This document shows positions 14,502 through 23,160 of a DNA stretch of 29,280 bases, piece by piece. Below the pieces are notes generated by a model. It was not told the origin of the DNA. It made no database searches and saw only the letters and a program-made list of their open reading frames with translations. Origin of the DNA: an uncultured Clostridia bacterium (GTDB lineage: Bacteria; Bacillota; Clostridia; UBA1381); NCBI GenBank assembly GCA_934486735.1, contig CAKSQL010000033.1, positions 1-29,280 on the forward strand, given 5' to 3'. Numbering within the stretch: the first letter of the stretch is position 1; every line of letters starts with the position of its first letter. A program made the position numbers and the translations under genes.

Positions 14502-16574
14502 ATGAAAAAAACAGCGGCAATTTTGGCAGCGGCGCTGTCAATCAACCTTTTTGCCTGCATGGGAGCAGGCGCAGAGGAAGCAACAAATGTTGTCTGCAGC
14601 AACGACTTCAACGACATGCCGGCAGCACGGTGGACAAAGACTGTTCCGGAGGGATTTACCAATGCGAGAGATTCGGATGAGCAATGGTACAAGGTGATAG
14701 ATAAGGAGCATGGCATGAGCTGGGGAAGTGCAAATGCCTTTCAATTCAAGTATTCATTCCCCGAGGCGGTAAAGGGCAAGGCAAGCATCGGCTTTGACAT
14801 CCTGGTTGAGCAGCCGGTCGGCGAGTGGTTTATATTCTATAACAATCCGTCTTGGTCAGGCTATGCCCCGATGATGCATATAAACGGCAATGATTTTATG
14901 TATGACTATAATAAAAAGGCAACTGTTGCAAATAATGAATGGCATCGTGTTGATATGGTTATCGACGGAAGCGACGACCATGCAAATGTTGTATGCTATC
15001 TGGACGGAAATAAATTGGGCACATATTGGGTAAAGGAATTCACCGGTTTCGGAGTGATGAATCAGAACAACGACGGAAATTATGTATATATCGATAACTT
15101 CACCGCCCAGTACCCGGCAGCGTCGGCAGGGCTGACAGCAGCGTCGGTTGTTGCGTCGGGCAGTGCAAGCAAGATTGAATCGACAGCGATAAGATTCAGC
15201 GGTACGCTGAATCAAGACACAGTGGAGGACAATTCCATAATCGTGACCGAGACCAATCTCGATACAGGTGCGGTCAGAAATGTGAGCGCGTCCTCCACGC
15301 TCGATTACACCGCGGTGAAAATCGATGTCACTTACAACGAGCCGCTCAACGAAAATTGCAAATACACTCTCACAATCCCGAACACGATAAAGGGTCTTGC
15401 AGGCGAGAACATTGTGACGGAATCGGTTGATGTTGTGACCGAACCATCGATGGATTTTTACGATGACTTCAATAACTACCGAGAGGGAGAAGCCATGAAA
15501 ACTCTCGGTCAGGGCGGATTTGTGAATATCGGATTCACCGGAGCCGACGGAAAGTATGGCAGAGCATGGGTAAATGACAGTATCTCCAGAACCTTTACTC
15601 CGCAATATACTCCGACAGAGGGCAAATACATAGTAAGCTTTGACTATATGCGTCCGAACGAGGGCGGCAATGCCGGAATCACTCTTCAATATCCGTCATG
15701 GACATTTAACTGGTATATTGATTTTGCAAAATCGGGCACAGTTTTGGTTGACTGGGCAAGCAAGGGAACGTTCACTGTAGGCGAGTGGAATCACTATGAT
15801 ATTGTTTTCGATTATGATACAAATAAGCTGACTCTGCTGCAAAACGGTGTTCAGCTCGACCAAAGAGGCGTTGAACAAATCAAAGCCATCGGCTTTGTGT
15901 GCGACGACGGAACAAAGTATTATATAGATAACTTCCATGCGAGAGAGTATGGCAAAAATGTCGTTTCGACAGACCTCTCGGGCACCGTTGCGGCAGGCAA
16001 AACAAAGGCATATATCGCATTTAAGGATGCGGTTGACCCTGATACAATAGACGATTCGAACATCACATTGTATGACAAAAACGGCAAACAGATAGAAATC
16101 ACTCTTGCAAATATCAACGAGTACGGCGCGGATATCGTTATCGGCGAGGCGCTCCAAAAAGATATGTCGTATATTCTTATGGTGAACAATGTGGACAGCA
16201 TGTCGGGCGAGCCGATGTCGGCATCGACATTTAACTGTACCGCCGGCGATGTTTTTGAAATCAAGAGCATCAGCGTGACCGACGGTGAGAATACGGTTTC
16301 GAGCGCAGCTGCATGGAACAAGGACGCAAACTACAGCGTGGCTGTGGATTTGGAATGCACGGCAGACAGAGATATCTATGTTATTGCGGCAGGCTACAAC
16401 GGAAATACAATGGTAAATTCGGGTGTGGCAAAGGTGACTGTAACAAACGGTGCGGCAGCGGCTGCACAGCTTGGCAGCATCGATATGACCGGCGCGGACA
16501 GAATTAAGCTTTTTGCGATAGACAGCCTGGACAATCTTGCACCGCTTATGCAAAATCCGACAGTTTTGAGATAA
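14502..16574 (+). CDS. Secreted LamG-like/Ig-like multidomain protein
   Basis: A 690-residue exported protein with no catalytic motif. The signal peptide ends near AGA-E (residue 24); a weak lipobox-like LFAC at 16-19 leaves open a lipoprotein. The architecture is duplicated: LamG/concanavalin-like jelly roll (about 30-205, with NEWHRVDMVIDGSDDHANVV and YVYIDNF), SbsA/Big_5-type Ig domain (210-315, IRFSGTLNQDTVEDNSIIV), second jelly roll (317-483, GEWNHYDIVFDYDTNKLTLL, KYYIDNF), second Ig domain (485-582), and a C-terminal beta domain (585-690) ending KLFAIDSLDNLAPL. AAGGAGG sits eight bases before the ATG. It shares its design with the next gene product and its terminal domain with that protein and the second GH-A enzyme. 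Likely role: glycan binding at the cell surface or in the medium. Confidence 0.82.
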   Translation: MKKTAAILAAALSINLFACMGAGAEEATNVVCSNDFNDMPAARWTKTVPEGFTNARDSDEQWYKVIDKEHGMSWGSANAFQFKYSFPEAVKGKASIGFDILVEQPVGEWFIFYNNPSWSGYAPMMHINGNDFMYDYNKKATVANNEWHRVDMVIDGSDDHANVVCYLDGNKLGTYWVKEFTGFGVMNQNNDGNYVYIDNFTAQYPAASAGLTAASVVASGSASKIESTAIRFSGTLNQDTVEDNSIIVTETNLDTGAVRNVSASSTLDYTAVKIDVTYNEPLNENCKYTLTIPNTIKGLAGENIVTESVDVVTEPSMDFYDDFNNYREGEAMKTLGQGGFVNIGFTGADGKYGRAWVNDSISRTFTPQYTPTEGKYIVSFDYMRPNEGGNAGITLQYPSWTFNWYIDFAKSGTVLVDWASKGTFTVGEWNHYDIVFDYDTNKLTLLQNGVQLDQRGVEQIKAIGFVCDDGTKYYIDNFHAREYGKNVVSTDLSGTVAAGKTKAYIAFKDAVDPDTIDDSNITLYDKNGKQIEITLANINEYGADIVIGEALQKDMSYILMVNNVDSMSGEPMSASTFNCTAGDVFEIKSISVTDGENTVSSAAAWNKDANYSVAVDLECTADRDIYVIAAGYNGNTMVNSGVAKVTVTNGAAAAAQLGSIDMTGADRIKLFAIDSLDNLAPLMQNPTVLR

Positions 16575-16585
16575 GCCGATAAAAG

Positions 16586-16623
16586 CTGTTCGGACGAGAC
16601 TTTTAAAAGTCTCGTCCGAACAG
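16586..16623 (+). repeat. Perfect 38-nt palindrome between two secreted-protein genes
   Basis: Arms CTGTTCGGACGAGACTTTT (16586-16604) and its exact reverse complement (16605-16623) meet without a loop. Outside it, AGCCGA (16574-16579) and TCGGCT (16639-16644) extend the symmetry. It is not followed by a T-tract, so it is more likely an mRNA-stability or processing hairpin, or a partial terminator inside the operon. Confidence 0.75.
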
Positions 16624-16660
16624 GATTGATGTCCTCTTTCGGCTGAGAAAGGAACAAAAT

Positions 16661-18862
16661 ATGAAAAAATATATATTTATACTTATTTCATTGATATGCA
16701 TGTGTACAGCGGGTGTAGTGCATGCTGAAATAGCGCCTGCATTTTATGATTTTGAGGATTATACAATTGAACATTCATCGCCGCCGGGTTGGACAAGCTC
16801 CAATGTGTGGGAATTGTCGCCGGGAAAGGTGGACGACGAGCATGGCACGAGTTTGAGAGTGGAAAACAAGGGCTTGCCGGTATATACATTTTCCGAGCCG
16901 CTCAAAAGCGGAAAGTTTTTGATAAGCTTTGAGATTTATTTTGCCGACAATAATCAGAATCTGCGTATTCATGCGAAGTCACCGTCGTCGGGTTCGGACG
17001 CACATTCCCTTATCCGATTCAGTAAAGGCAGAACGATTCAGAGTGCGAACAGCCAAAAGGACGCGTGGATTTTTGACATTCTGAAAGAGACCGAAGTCGG
17101 AAAATGGTATCAGATAGATATGCTGCTCGATATGGACGAAAAGCAGCTGCATTACTATATTGACGGTGCCGACTACGGCGCAAAAAAGCTGAATGTGATA
17201 GATATATCAAATTTAATCTTCCGAACAGAGGAGGGCGAAAGCGGCGCGGTTTTGTATTTGGACAACGTGTCCTATAAGTATCTTTCGCCGGGCAGCTTTG
17301 ACACGACATTCGGCCGAAAGACGGCGGATGCAGGCTCGGACGCTGTGACGCTTTCGTTTACCGATTTGGTCGACAAAAAATCTTTAAACGATATAAAGAT
17401 ATATAATATGGGAACAAATCTTGTTTCGTATAATGAGCAGGAGGTTTCGTACACCGTTGCGGAGATCGGCGCAAAAAGAGTTGCTTTGAAGCTCGGAGAG
17501 CCGCTTGAGAGCAGCAGCGTGTATAAAGTTTACGCTCCCGGAATCAAAACAATGTTCGGGGACGGTTTCACAAATGACACAGTATATTTTTCGACCGGCG
17601 GAGGTCTTTCCGAAATGGCGGTTATAAACGCAGACTTTTCGACAATTCCGGAGTTCACGCTCCCCATGCAGCCGGTAAATCCGGAATCGGACATTGAATG
17701 GACAAAGAGCGGAAATTCAATGGTTTATCCGGTTTATGTAAATGATTTTGAAAACGAAAATACCGCCGTTGTACGCTTTGCGCCGCATCAGGGATCAAAG
17801 AAGTATACGGATAATCAGACAATGCTGACAAGGACAGTCGACACACCCATTACCGGCAAGGCAATAATTGAATTTAAAATGAAGTCGGTTGTGGGCAATC
17901 AGTGCTTCAGAATAAAGGACTCGGCGGACAATGCGGCGGAAATTATAAATATAAAGGACGGAGCGATATTTGGCGGCGAGACGAAAATTGCGGATATATC
18001 TTCCGAAAAGTGGTTTGTTATCAGACTTGACGCAAATTTTGCGGATAAGACAATGACAATATCAAAGGACGGCGCAGTGATTGCCGAAAATGTCGGCATA
18101 TCGGCACTTGCCGACGCGGCGGCTTTCGAATTTGAACAGAGGAACAGCGGCGAAAGCTATAAAAATCCTGATTTTTTAAAGGAAATGTATGCAGATTCCT
18201 ACCTTGCATATTTCACACTTTCGCAAAAAAGAGCGGGCACATCGGTCAGCATGATAACCTTTGAGGACTCAGACGGAAATGTTATCTATCCGGACGGAAA
18301 TGTGACCTCGGCTGCTGCAAAAATGCGTATACGCTTCTCGGACGGAGTTAATGAAAGAACTCTTAAAAGCGGAGTGTCGCTGATGTGCGAAGGCTCGGCA
18401 GAGACTCTGAGCGGAAAGTACGACCGGGCAGCATGTGAATATGTTGTGGAATTTCCGGAGTACCTGGCAGGAACATCGGAATACACGCTCAAGGTGGACG
18501 GAACGGTTAAGGACAGCAATGATATGGGAATAGTACCGTTTGAAAACAGCTTTAATACAGCGGACGGAATTGTGAAAGCAAAGGCTCTGACAATTTCAAA
18601 GGGCGGCGGCAAAGCGGTTTTGGATGCAGGTGTAATTCACACAAACAAGAGCTGTCCGGATCTTTATCTGATTTTGGCGGCATACAAGGATGACGAAATG
18701 ATTTCGTTCAAATATAAAAAGACAACTCCTGCGGAGGATGAAAGAAAGGTAAGCGTTTCTGCGGCATATGATATCCCGGAGGACGCGGAGTATGTAAGCG
18801 CATTTTTGTGGGACGGCTTTGATTCGATGCTGCCGATGATAAAAATGCAGACTGCGGAGTAA
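16661..18862 (+). CDS. Secreted LamG-like/Ig-like multidomain protein, second copy
   Basis: A 733-residue exported protein with the same plan as the product of the preceding gene. The signal peptide (MKKYIFILISLICMCTAGVV) ends near VHA-E. The first jelly roll covers about 25-210 (VGKWYQIDMLLDMDEKQLHY, VLYLDNVSY), an Ig/Big_5 domain 213-316, a second jelly roll about 320-530 (EKWFVIRLDANFADKTMTIS), a second Ig domain 535-640, and a C-terminal domain about 640-733 ending YVSAFLWDGFDSMLPMIKM. Sequence identity to the first copy is low outside the framework residues, so the duplication is old or they bind different ligands. AAAGGA precedes the ATG by seven bases. No enzyme active site is visible; a binding or adhesion role is inferred. 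Confidence 0.8.
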   Translation: MKKYIFILISLICMCTAGVVHAEIAPAFYDFEDYTIEHSSPPGWTSSNVWELSPGKVDDEHGTSLRVENKGLPVYTFSEPLKSGKFLISFEIYFADNNQNLRIHAKSPSSGSDAHSLIRFSKGRTIQSANSQKDAWIFDILKETEVGKWYQIDMLLDMDEKQLHYYIDGADYGAKKLNVIDISNLIFRTEEGESGAVLYLDNVSYKYLSPGSFDTTFGRKTADAGSDAVTLSFTDLVDKKSLNDIKIYNMGTNLVSYNEQEVSYTVAEIGAKRVALKLGEPLESSSVYKVYAPGIKTMFGDGFTNDTVYFSTGGGLSEMAVINADFSTIPEFTLPMQPVNPESDIEWTKSGNSMVYPVYVNDFENENTAVVRFAPHQGSKKYTDNQTMLTRTVDTPITGKAIIEFKMKSVVGNQCFRIKDSADNAAEIINIKDGAIFGGETKIADISSEKWFVIRLDANFADKTMTISKDGAVIAENVGISALADAAAFEFEQRNSGESYKNPDFLKEMYADSYLAYFTLSQKRAGTSVSMITFEDSDGNVIYPDGNVTSAAAKMRIRFSDGVNERTLKSGVSLMCEGSAETLSGKYDRAACEYVVEFPEYLAGTSEYTLKVDGTVKDSNDMGIVPFENSFNTADGIVKAKALTISKGGGKAVLDAGVIHTNKSCPDLYLILAAYKDDEMISFKYKKTTPAEDERKVSVSAAYDIPEDAEYVSAFLWDGFDSMLPMIKMQTAE

Positions 18863-18904
18863 TACTATTTGTGCCGACGCAGGGCGGCGGAATGGAGATT
18901 AAGT

Positions 18905-21538
18905 ATGAAAAAAATAATTTCACTGTTGCTGGCATTGGCAATAATCATGCCGACGGCGGTTTGGGCAGGGAGCGATGCCGGCGGCGGTACGCTGATAGGC
19001 TCGGCAGTGTTTGGACAGGACGGAATTTCGGCAAGCGGAATAACTGTCAAAAACGCGGATTCGTACCTGGCAGCCGAGCAGGCGGGAAAGTCCTGCTGGC
19101 AGCTGGGCACGTCAAAGGACGAAAATTGCTTCATATATATGGATGCCGAGAACAGCGGCGCATCGCAATATGAAAATTATCGTCTGGATGTCACATATCT
19201 CGACTCTGGACTCGGACATTTCAGGGTGCGCTATCGGGCGTACGGCGGAACAACGGCGCTCACGCCGATTATATTCGAGAACAGCGGCGAATGGAAAACC
19301 GCGTCGTTTTATCTGATGCGCCTGCCGCTCACAAGCAAAATGCAGGCGTCGGAGGGCGGATGCAGCTTCTCGGTTGTAAGCTATGATTACGAGTATGAGT
19401 ATTCGCACGCACCGGTGTATATATCCGATGTGAAGCTTTTCGACCTCGGCAATGAGGATTTGGCGGATGTGACCTTTGAGACAGCGCCTGCGGATTTGAG
19501 CTTTATCGACGGAGAAGAGCAGAGCGTTTCTTTCAGAGTCAAGAACAACATGCTTTTGAAAAAGCTCAGCGGAGATGCAACTGTCAGCGTTATTGACGAT
19601 GACGGGAATGTCCTGTCAAAAACAAATGTTGCGATCAGTGTGAACGGAAACCGTTCAAAGGTGTTTACAACCGGATTGAATATTCAAAAATACGGAGTGC
19701 ATACTTTAAAGGTTGAGGTTCGGGACGAGGCGGCAAATGCCTATTCGTTCGGAACATGCGAAACTTCGCTTAGTGTGAAGAATAAGCTGAAGAAGAAAAA
19801 CTTCGGCGTTTCGGCACATTTCAGCTGGACGGAATCGTCGCTTGCGAGTATGCGCCTTTATAAAAATCTCGGCGCGGGAATGCTCAGAGACGAGCTTTTG
19901 TGGAAAGACTACGAAAAAACAAAGGGCGAGTACAAGCTGCTTGACCACTGGAATGCGTATCTGGACGCGGCGGTATCGGACGGAATAGAGCCGCTGATTA
20001 TACTAAACTACGGCAATACTCTCTATACCGATACAACTGATTCATGGCCGCTGACCAACGATCAGCTCGAGGCATATGGAAATTATGTATATAATGTAGT
20101 TTCGGACACAAAAGGCAGAGTTAAGTACTTTGAGGTTTGGAACGAGCCGAATCTGGCAGGAACAGATTGGGGCAAGTCATACGCAAAGATGCTGAAGGTT
20201 GCATACACGCGTGCGAAAGAGGCAAACCCCGACGCGCAGATTGTGGGTCTTGTAATGGCAGGCGCAAGCAATGCATTTATGAGCAGCATGGAGTCGGAGG
20301 ACGCGGATATCTATAACTACATGGACATCGCAAGCTTTCACGAATATGCAAAGGGCGCAGCACCGGAGAATGATACCTATACAGGCATTTTGAAAACGTG
20401 CAACAACAGCATAAGAAATCATGTCGGCACAGGCTTTGATATTTGGCTGACCGAGATGGGATATTCCGAAAACGAGATCGGAATAAGCGAGGATATGGCT
20501 GCAAGATATGAAGTCCGGGAAATGCTTTGGTGTGATGCCGAGAATCTCAATAAAAAGATTTTCACATATACATGGCACGACGGCAGCGGCGCTCCGGCAT
20601 ACCGCGAGGCAAATTTCGGCATGCTGAACCGTGATTCCTCGGCAAAAAAGACATATGTTGCATATGCCGCGCTGAACAAGTTCACCGCGGACGGAAGCTG
20701 CATGGGCAGGACTGTGGATTCGAACGGAAACTACATATATAAATATGCGAACGGAAAGAACAAAACAACCCTGGCATGCTTCAATCAAGGCGATAAAAAG
20801 AGCAGCGTGACGGTTACTCCGGAATTTGACAGCTATGATGTCTATGACATGTACGGAAACTGCGTTAAAAGCGGAAACGGAGCTGTAACGCTTGAAGTGG
20901 ACGGCGAGCCGCTGTACGTTGTCAGCAGCAGAAACGGCGCACATATGAGCTACAGCGACAACACCGCCACGATTTGCGGAGAGGTCGAAGGCGCGTCATT
21001 GGGTGATAAAATTATGATATATGTCCTCAATCCGGGCAAGACAAAAGAGGATATAATGACTCCGGGTGCGCTGGCATATACAGACCAGCTGTCCCTGCTT
21101 GCGGGCGGTGCGTACGAATGCAGCTTCGGCATACACGGAGACGGCGGAGTGTACAATATCTATATCGGCTATGGCGGAAACAGCGGTCTTGTCGGACCGG
21201 TTGAACTGGAAATAAGGCGCGATGTGAGCGGCAATGTCGGAATTTACGACGGCGATACAAAAATAGAGGAGCTGTCAGCGATTGTGGGAGACGTGACAGT
21301 GAGAGGATATGTAACAAATAATTACAATGCCAACGTCAGCGCAAATCTTTATGCAGCAGGTTATTCGGCAGGAAAGCTTGTATGGACCGAGCTTTTGAGA
21401 AAAAAAGCCGAGATTGCGGGAAGAAATGAGATATCCTTTGGTCTGGACAGTGCGCATTTTAAGGATATAGATAAGGTAAAGACATTCTTGTGGACAGACG
21501 ACATGACACCGATTTGCGGTGCGGATGAAATCAATTGA
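18905..21538 (+). CDS. Second secreted clan GH-A glycosidase
   Basis: An 877-residue protein. The ATG with GGAG seven bases upstream is preferred to a frame extension 12 codons earlier because it opens a proper signal peptide (MKKIISLLLALAIIMPTAVW, AG). Residues 25-185 are a beta-sandwich and 190-292 an Ig-like linker, both alignable with the first GH-A enzyme. The TIM barrel spans about 298-600, with acid/base Glu414 in YFEVWNEPNLAG and nucleophile Glu517 in IWLTEMGYS. WNEPNL strongly recalls GH39 and related retaining families. It lacks the CBM9 region. Instead it carries a 690-770 Ig-like domain (MIYVLNPGKTKEDIM) also seen in the next SLH protein, and a final domain ending VKTFLWTDDMTPI shared with the two LamG proteins. 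Substrate unassigned. Confidence 0.85.
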   Translation: MKKIISLLLALAIIMPTAVWAGSDAGGGTLIGSAVFGQDGISASGITVKNADSYLAAEQAGKSCWQLGTSKDENCFIYMDAENSGASQYENYRLDVTYLDSGLGHFRVRYRAYGGTTALTPIIFENSGEWKTASFYLMRLPLTSKMQASEGGCSFSVVSYDYEYEYSHAPVYISDVKLFDLGNEDLADVTFETAPADLSFIDGEEQSVSFRVKNNMLLKKLSGDATVSVIDDDGNVLSKTNVAISVNGNRSKVFTTGLNIQKYGVHTLKVEVRDEAANAYSFGTCETSLSVKNKLKKKNFGVSAHFSWTESSLASMRLYKNLGAGMLRDELLWKDYEKTKGEYKLLDHWNAYLDAAVSDGIEPLIILNYGNTLYTDTTDSWPLTNDQLEAYGNYVYNVVSDTKGRVKYFEVWNEPNLAGTDWGKSYAKMLKVAYTRAKEANPDAQIVGLVMAGASNAFMSSMESEDADIYNYMDIASFHEYAKGAAPENDTYTGILKTCNNSIRNHVGTGFDIWLTEMGYSENEIGISEDMAARYEVREMLWCDAENLNKKIFTYTWHDGSGAPAYREANFGMLNRDSSAKKTYVAYAALNKFTADGSCMGRTVDSNGNYIYKYANGKNKTTLACFNQGDKKSSVTVTPEFDSYDVYDMYGNCVKSGNGAVTLEVDGEPLYVVSSRNGAHMSYSDNTATICGEVEGASLGDKIMIYVLNPGKTKEDIMTPGALAYTDQLSLLAGGAYECSFGIHGDGGVYNIYIGYGGNSGLVGPVELEIRRDVSGNVGIYDGDTKIEELSAIVGDVTVRGYVTNNYNANVSANLYAAGYSAGKLVWTELLRKKAEIAGRNEISFGLDSAHFKDIDKVKTFLWTDDMTPICGADEIN

Positions 21539-21555
21539 CAGGAGGCGGAAAGCGA

Positions 21556-23160
21556 ATGAAGAAGTTAAGCATTTTAATAGCGGCAATCCTTTTGCAGAGC
21601 AGTGCATACGCGGCGGAAATTTCGGTTGCGAGAAATATAGAAACCGGGAAATTCACTTTTAATGCAAAGGCGGACACCGCGGTGACAATCGACATATACG
21701 CTCCGGGAAAGAGTGCGGCGGACGTTACCGAGGACACTGCCGATGTTATAAAATATCACAACGAGATATACGGCGACGCCGAGGGCAAAAGCACATTTTC
21801 GGCAAAACTCAGCGGCGAGAGCGGCATTTATCCGGCGTATGTGACGGCGGACGGCGAGCAGAAGAAGATTAATCTTGAATTTGTAAATGCAGCCAAAAAC
21901 AAAACTGCGATAGAGGGTCTTAATTCGGCTGCCGATATCGAAAGCTATATCGCGGAAAACAGAGCCGATTTGGGATTTTTCAATGAGCTTTATGACTCGG
22001 TGAACAAAAAAGAGGTTGCCGGCATAATTAAAAAGGCGCTGCCATTTAGCTCGGGCGAGCCGCAGAAAGCGATTGACAGCTTTAATATGGCAGTGACGGC
22101 AAGGGCAATTTCCGAAAAGAAGATAAACGGCGTTTCGGCATATTCCGATTTGATATCGGTATTGAACGACGGCGGAAAATATGATAAGTGGTATAAGCTT
22201 GCCGACGCTGCGGCGGTAGACGCAAGGCTTTCGGGAGATTATAAGTCGATTGAGGAATTCAAGTATGCGCTCGGCGAGGCGATAGTGCTTGATATTGTCA
22301 AAAATCCGAACGGCTATGAGAATGTAAAGCTGGTTATAAGCGATTTTTCGGACGATATCGGAATTTCGTCACTCACTTCCAAGACAGCGGTGTATCAGTC
22401 GCTTGCCGGCGGAAATTATGCCGATTATGCAGCACTTAAAAAGGCGTATAACGGATATGTCTCATCCGAGAGCAATCCCGGCGGCGGAGGCGGCGGAGGC
22501 TCGTCATCGGGCGGTTCGAAAGGCGGTTCGACAGGTTCAACGGGCGGCAAGGTGAGCACCGGAACGGGTGCGGCATTCGGCGAAAATACCAAGCCGACAC
22601 CGATTGAAAAGACATATTTTGAGGATATGGAAAATGCCGAATGGGCAAAGCCTGCCGTTTGGTATTTGGCGGAAAAAGGCATTGTCTCGGGCAAGAGCGA
22701 AACCGAGTTCTGCCCGTCCGACAGCGTGAACCGCGAAGAATTTGTGACGATGCTCACAAAGGCATTCGGTTTCGAAAAAATTGCCGATTCGGACAGCTTT
22801 GACGACGTTACAAAGGATAAATGGTTCTATGATTATGTCATAGCGGCAAGTCAGAACGGAATCGTCAGCGGAGTGGGCGAAAGACTTTTCGGCGCAGGCG
22901 AGAGGATTACAAGACAGGACATGGCAGCGATGCTTATGCGTGCCCTGAGCAAAAAGGGATATGAGCTTGCGGCATCGGCAGAGGAGGTCGAGTTCGCTGA
23001 CAAGAATGATATAGCCGAGTATGCAAAAGAAGCTGTCGGTTATATGCAGACGCGCGGAATCGTCAGCGGAATGGAGGACGGCACGTTCCGTCCGAACGAG
23101 TACGCAACAAGAGCACAGGCGGCGCAGATGATATATAAAATTATGGAGGGAAAGGCATGA
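21556..23160 (+). CDS. Cell-surface protein with three C-terminal SLH domains
   Basis: A 534-residue protein. It has a signal peptide (MKKLSILIAAILLQSSAYAA), then an Ig-like domain at about 22-110 (VTIDIYAPGKSAADV, SGIYPAYV) and a helical region at about 112-302 built of two loosely repeated halves (FNELYDSVNKKEV, DSFNMAVTARAI and similar). A Gly/Ser-rich linker follows at about 308-342, then three SLH modules at 354-410, 414-470 and 478-532 (YFEDMENAEWAKPAVWYLAE, DVTKDKWFYDYVIAASQNGI, EYAKEAVGYMQTRGIVSGM). SLH triplets bind pyruvylated secondary cell-wall polymer, so this protein is wall-anchored. GGAGG lies ten bases before the ATG. It could display or tether the locus's enzymes, but no cohesin or other docking module is recognisable. 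Confidence 0.88.
   Translation: MKKLSILIAAILLQSSAYAAEISVARNIETGKFTFNAKADTAVTIDIYAPGKSAADVTEDTADVIKYHNEIYGDAEGKSTFSAKLSGESGIYPAYVTADGEQKKINLEFVNAAKNKTAIEGLNSAADIESYIAENRADLGFFNELYDSVNKKEVAGIIKKALPFSSGEPQKAIDSFNMAVTARAISEKKINGVSAYSDLISVLNDGGKYDKWYKLADAAAVDARLSGDYKSIEEFKYALGEAIVLDIVKNPNGYENVKLVISDFSDDIGISSLTSKTAVYQSLAGGNYADYAALKKAYNGYVSSESNPGGGGGGGSSSGGSKGGSTGSTGGKVSTGTGAAFGENTKPTPIEKTYFEDMENAEWAKPAVWYLAEKGIVSGKSETEFCPSDSVNREEFVTMLTKAFGFEKIADSDSFDDVTKDKWFYDYVIAASQNGIVSGVGERLFGAGERITRQDMAAMLMRALSKKGYELAASAEEVEFADKNDIAEYAKEAVGYMQTRGIVSGMEDGTFRPNEYATRAQAAQMIYKIMEGKA

Noticed and set aside
14856..16553. Two long minus-strand open frames (277 and 285 codons) opposite the first LamG gene
   Set aside because: Cys/His/Arg-rich products typical of antisense reading; the plus strand has signal peptide, ribosome site and domain logic.
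22486..22560. Gly-rich repetitive codons as a possible DNA repeat or CRISPR-like array
   Set aside because: It is an in-frame Gly/Ser linker between the helical region and the SLH modules, with no spacer-repeat periodicity.
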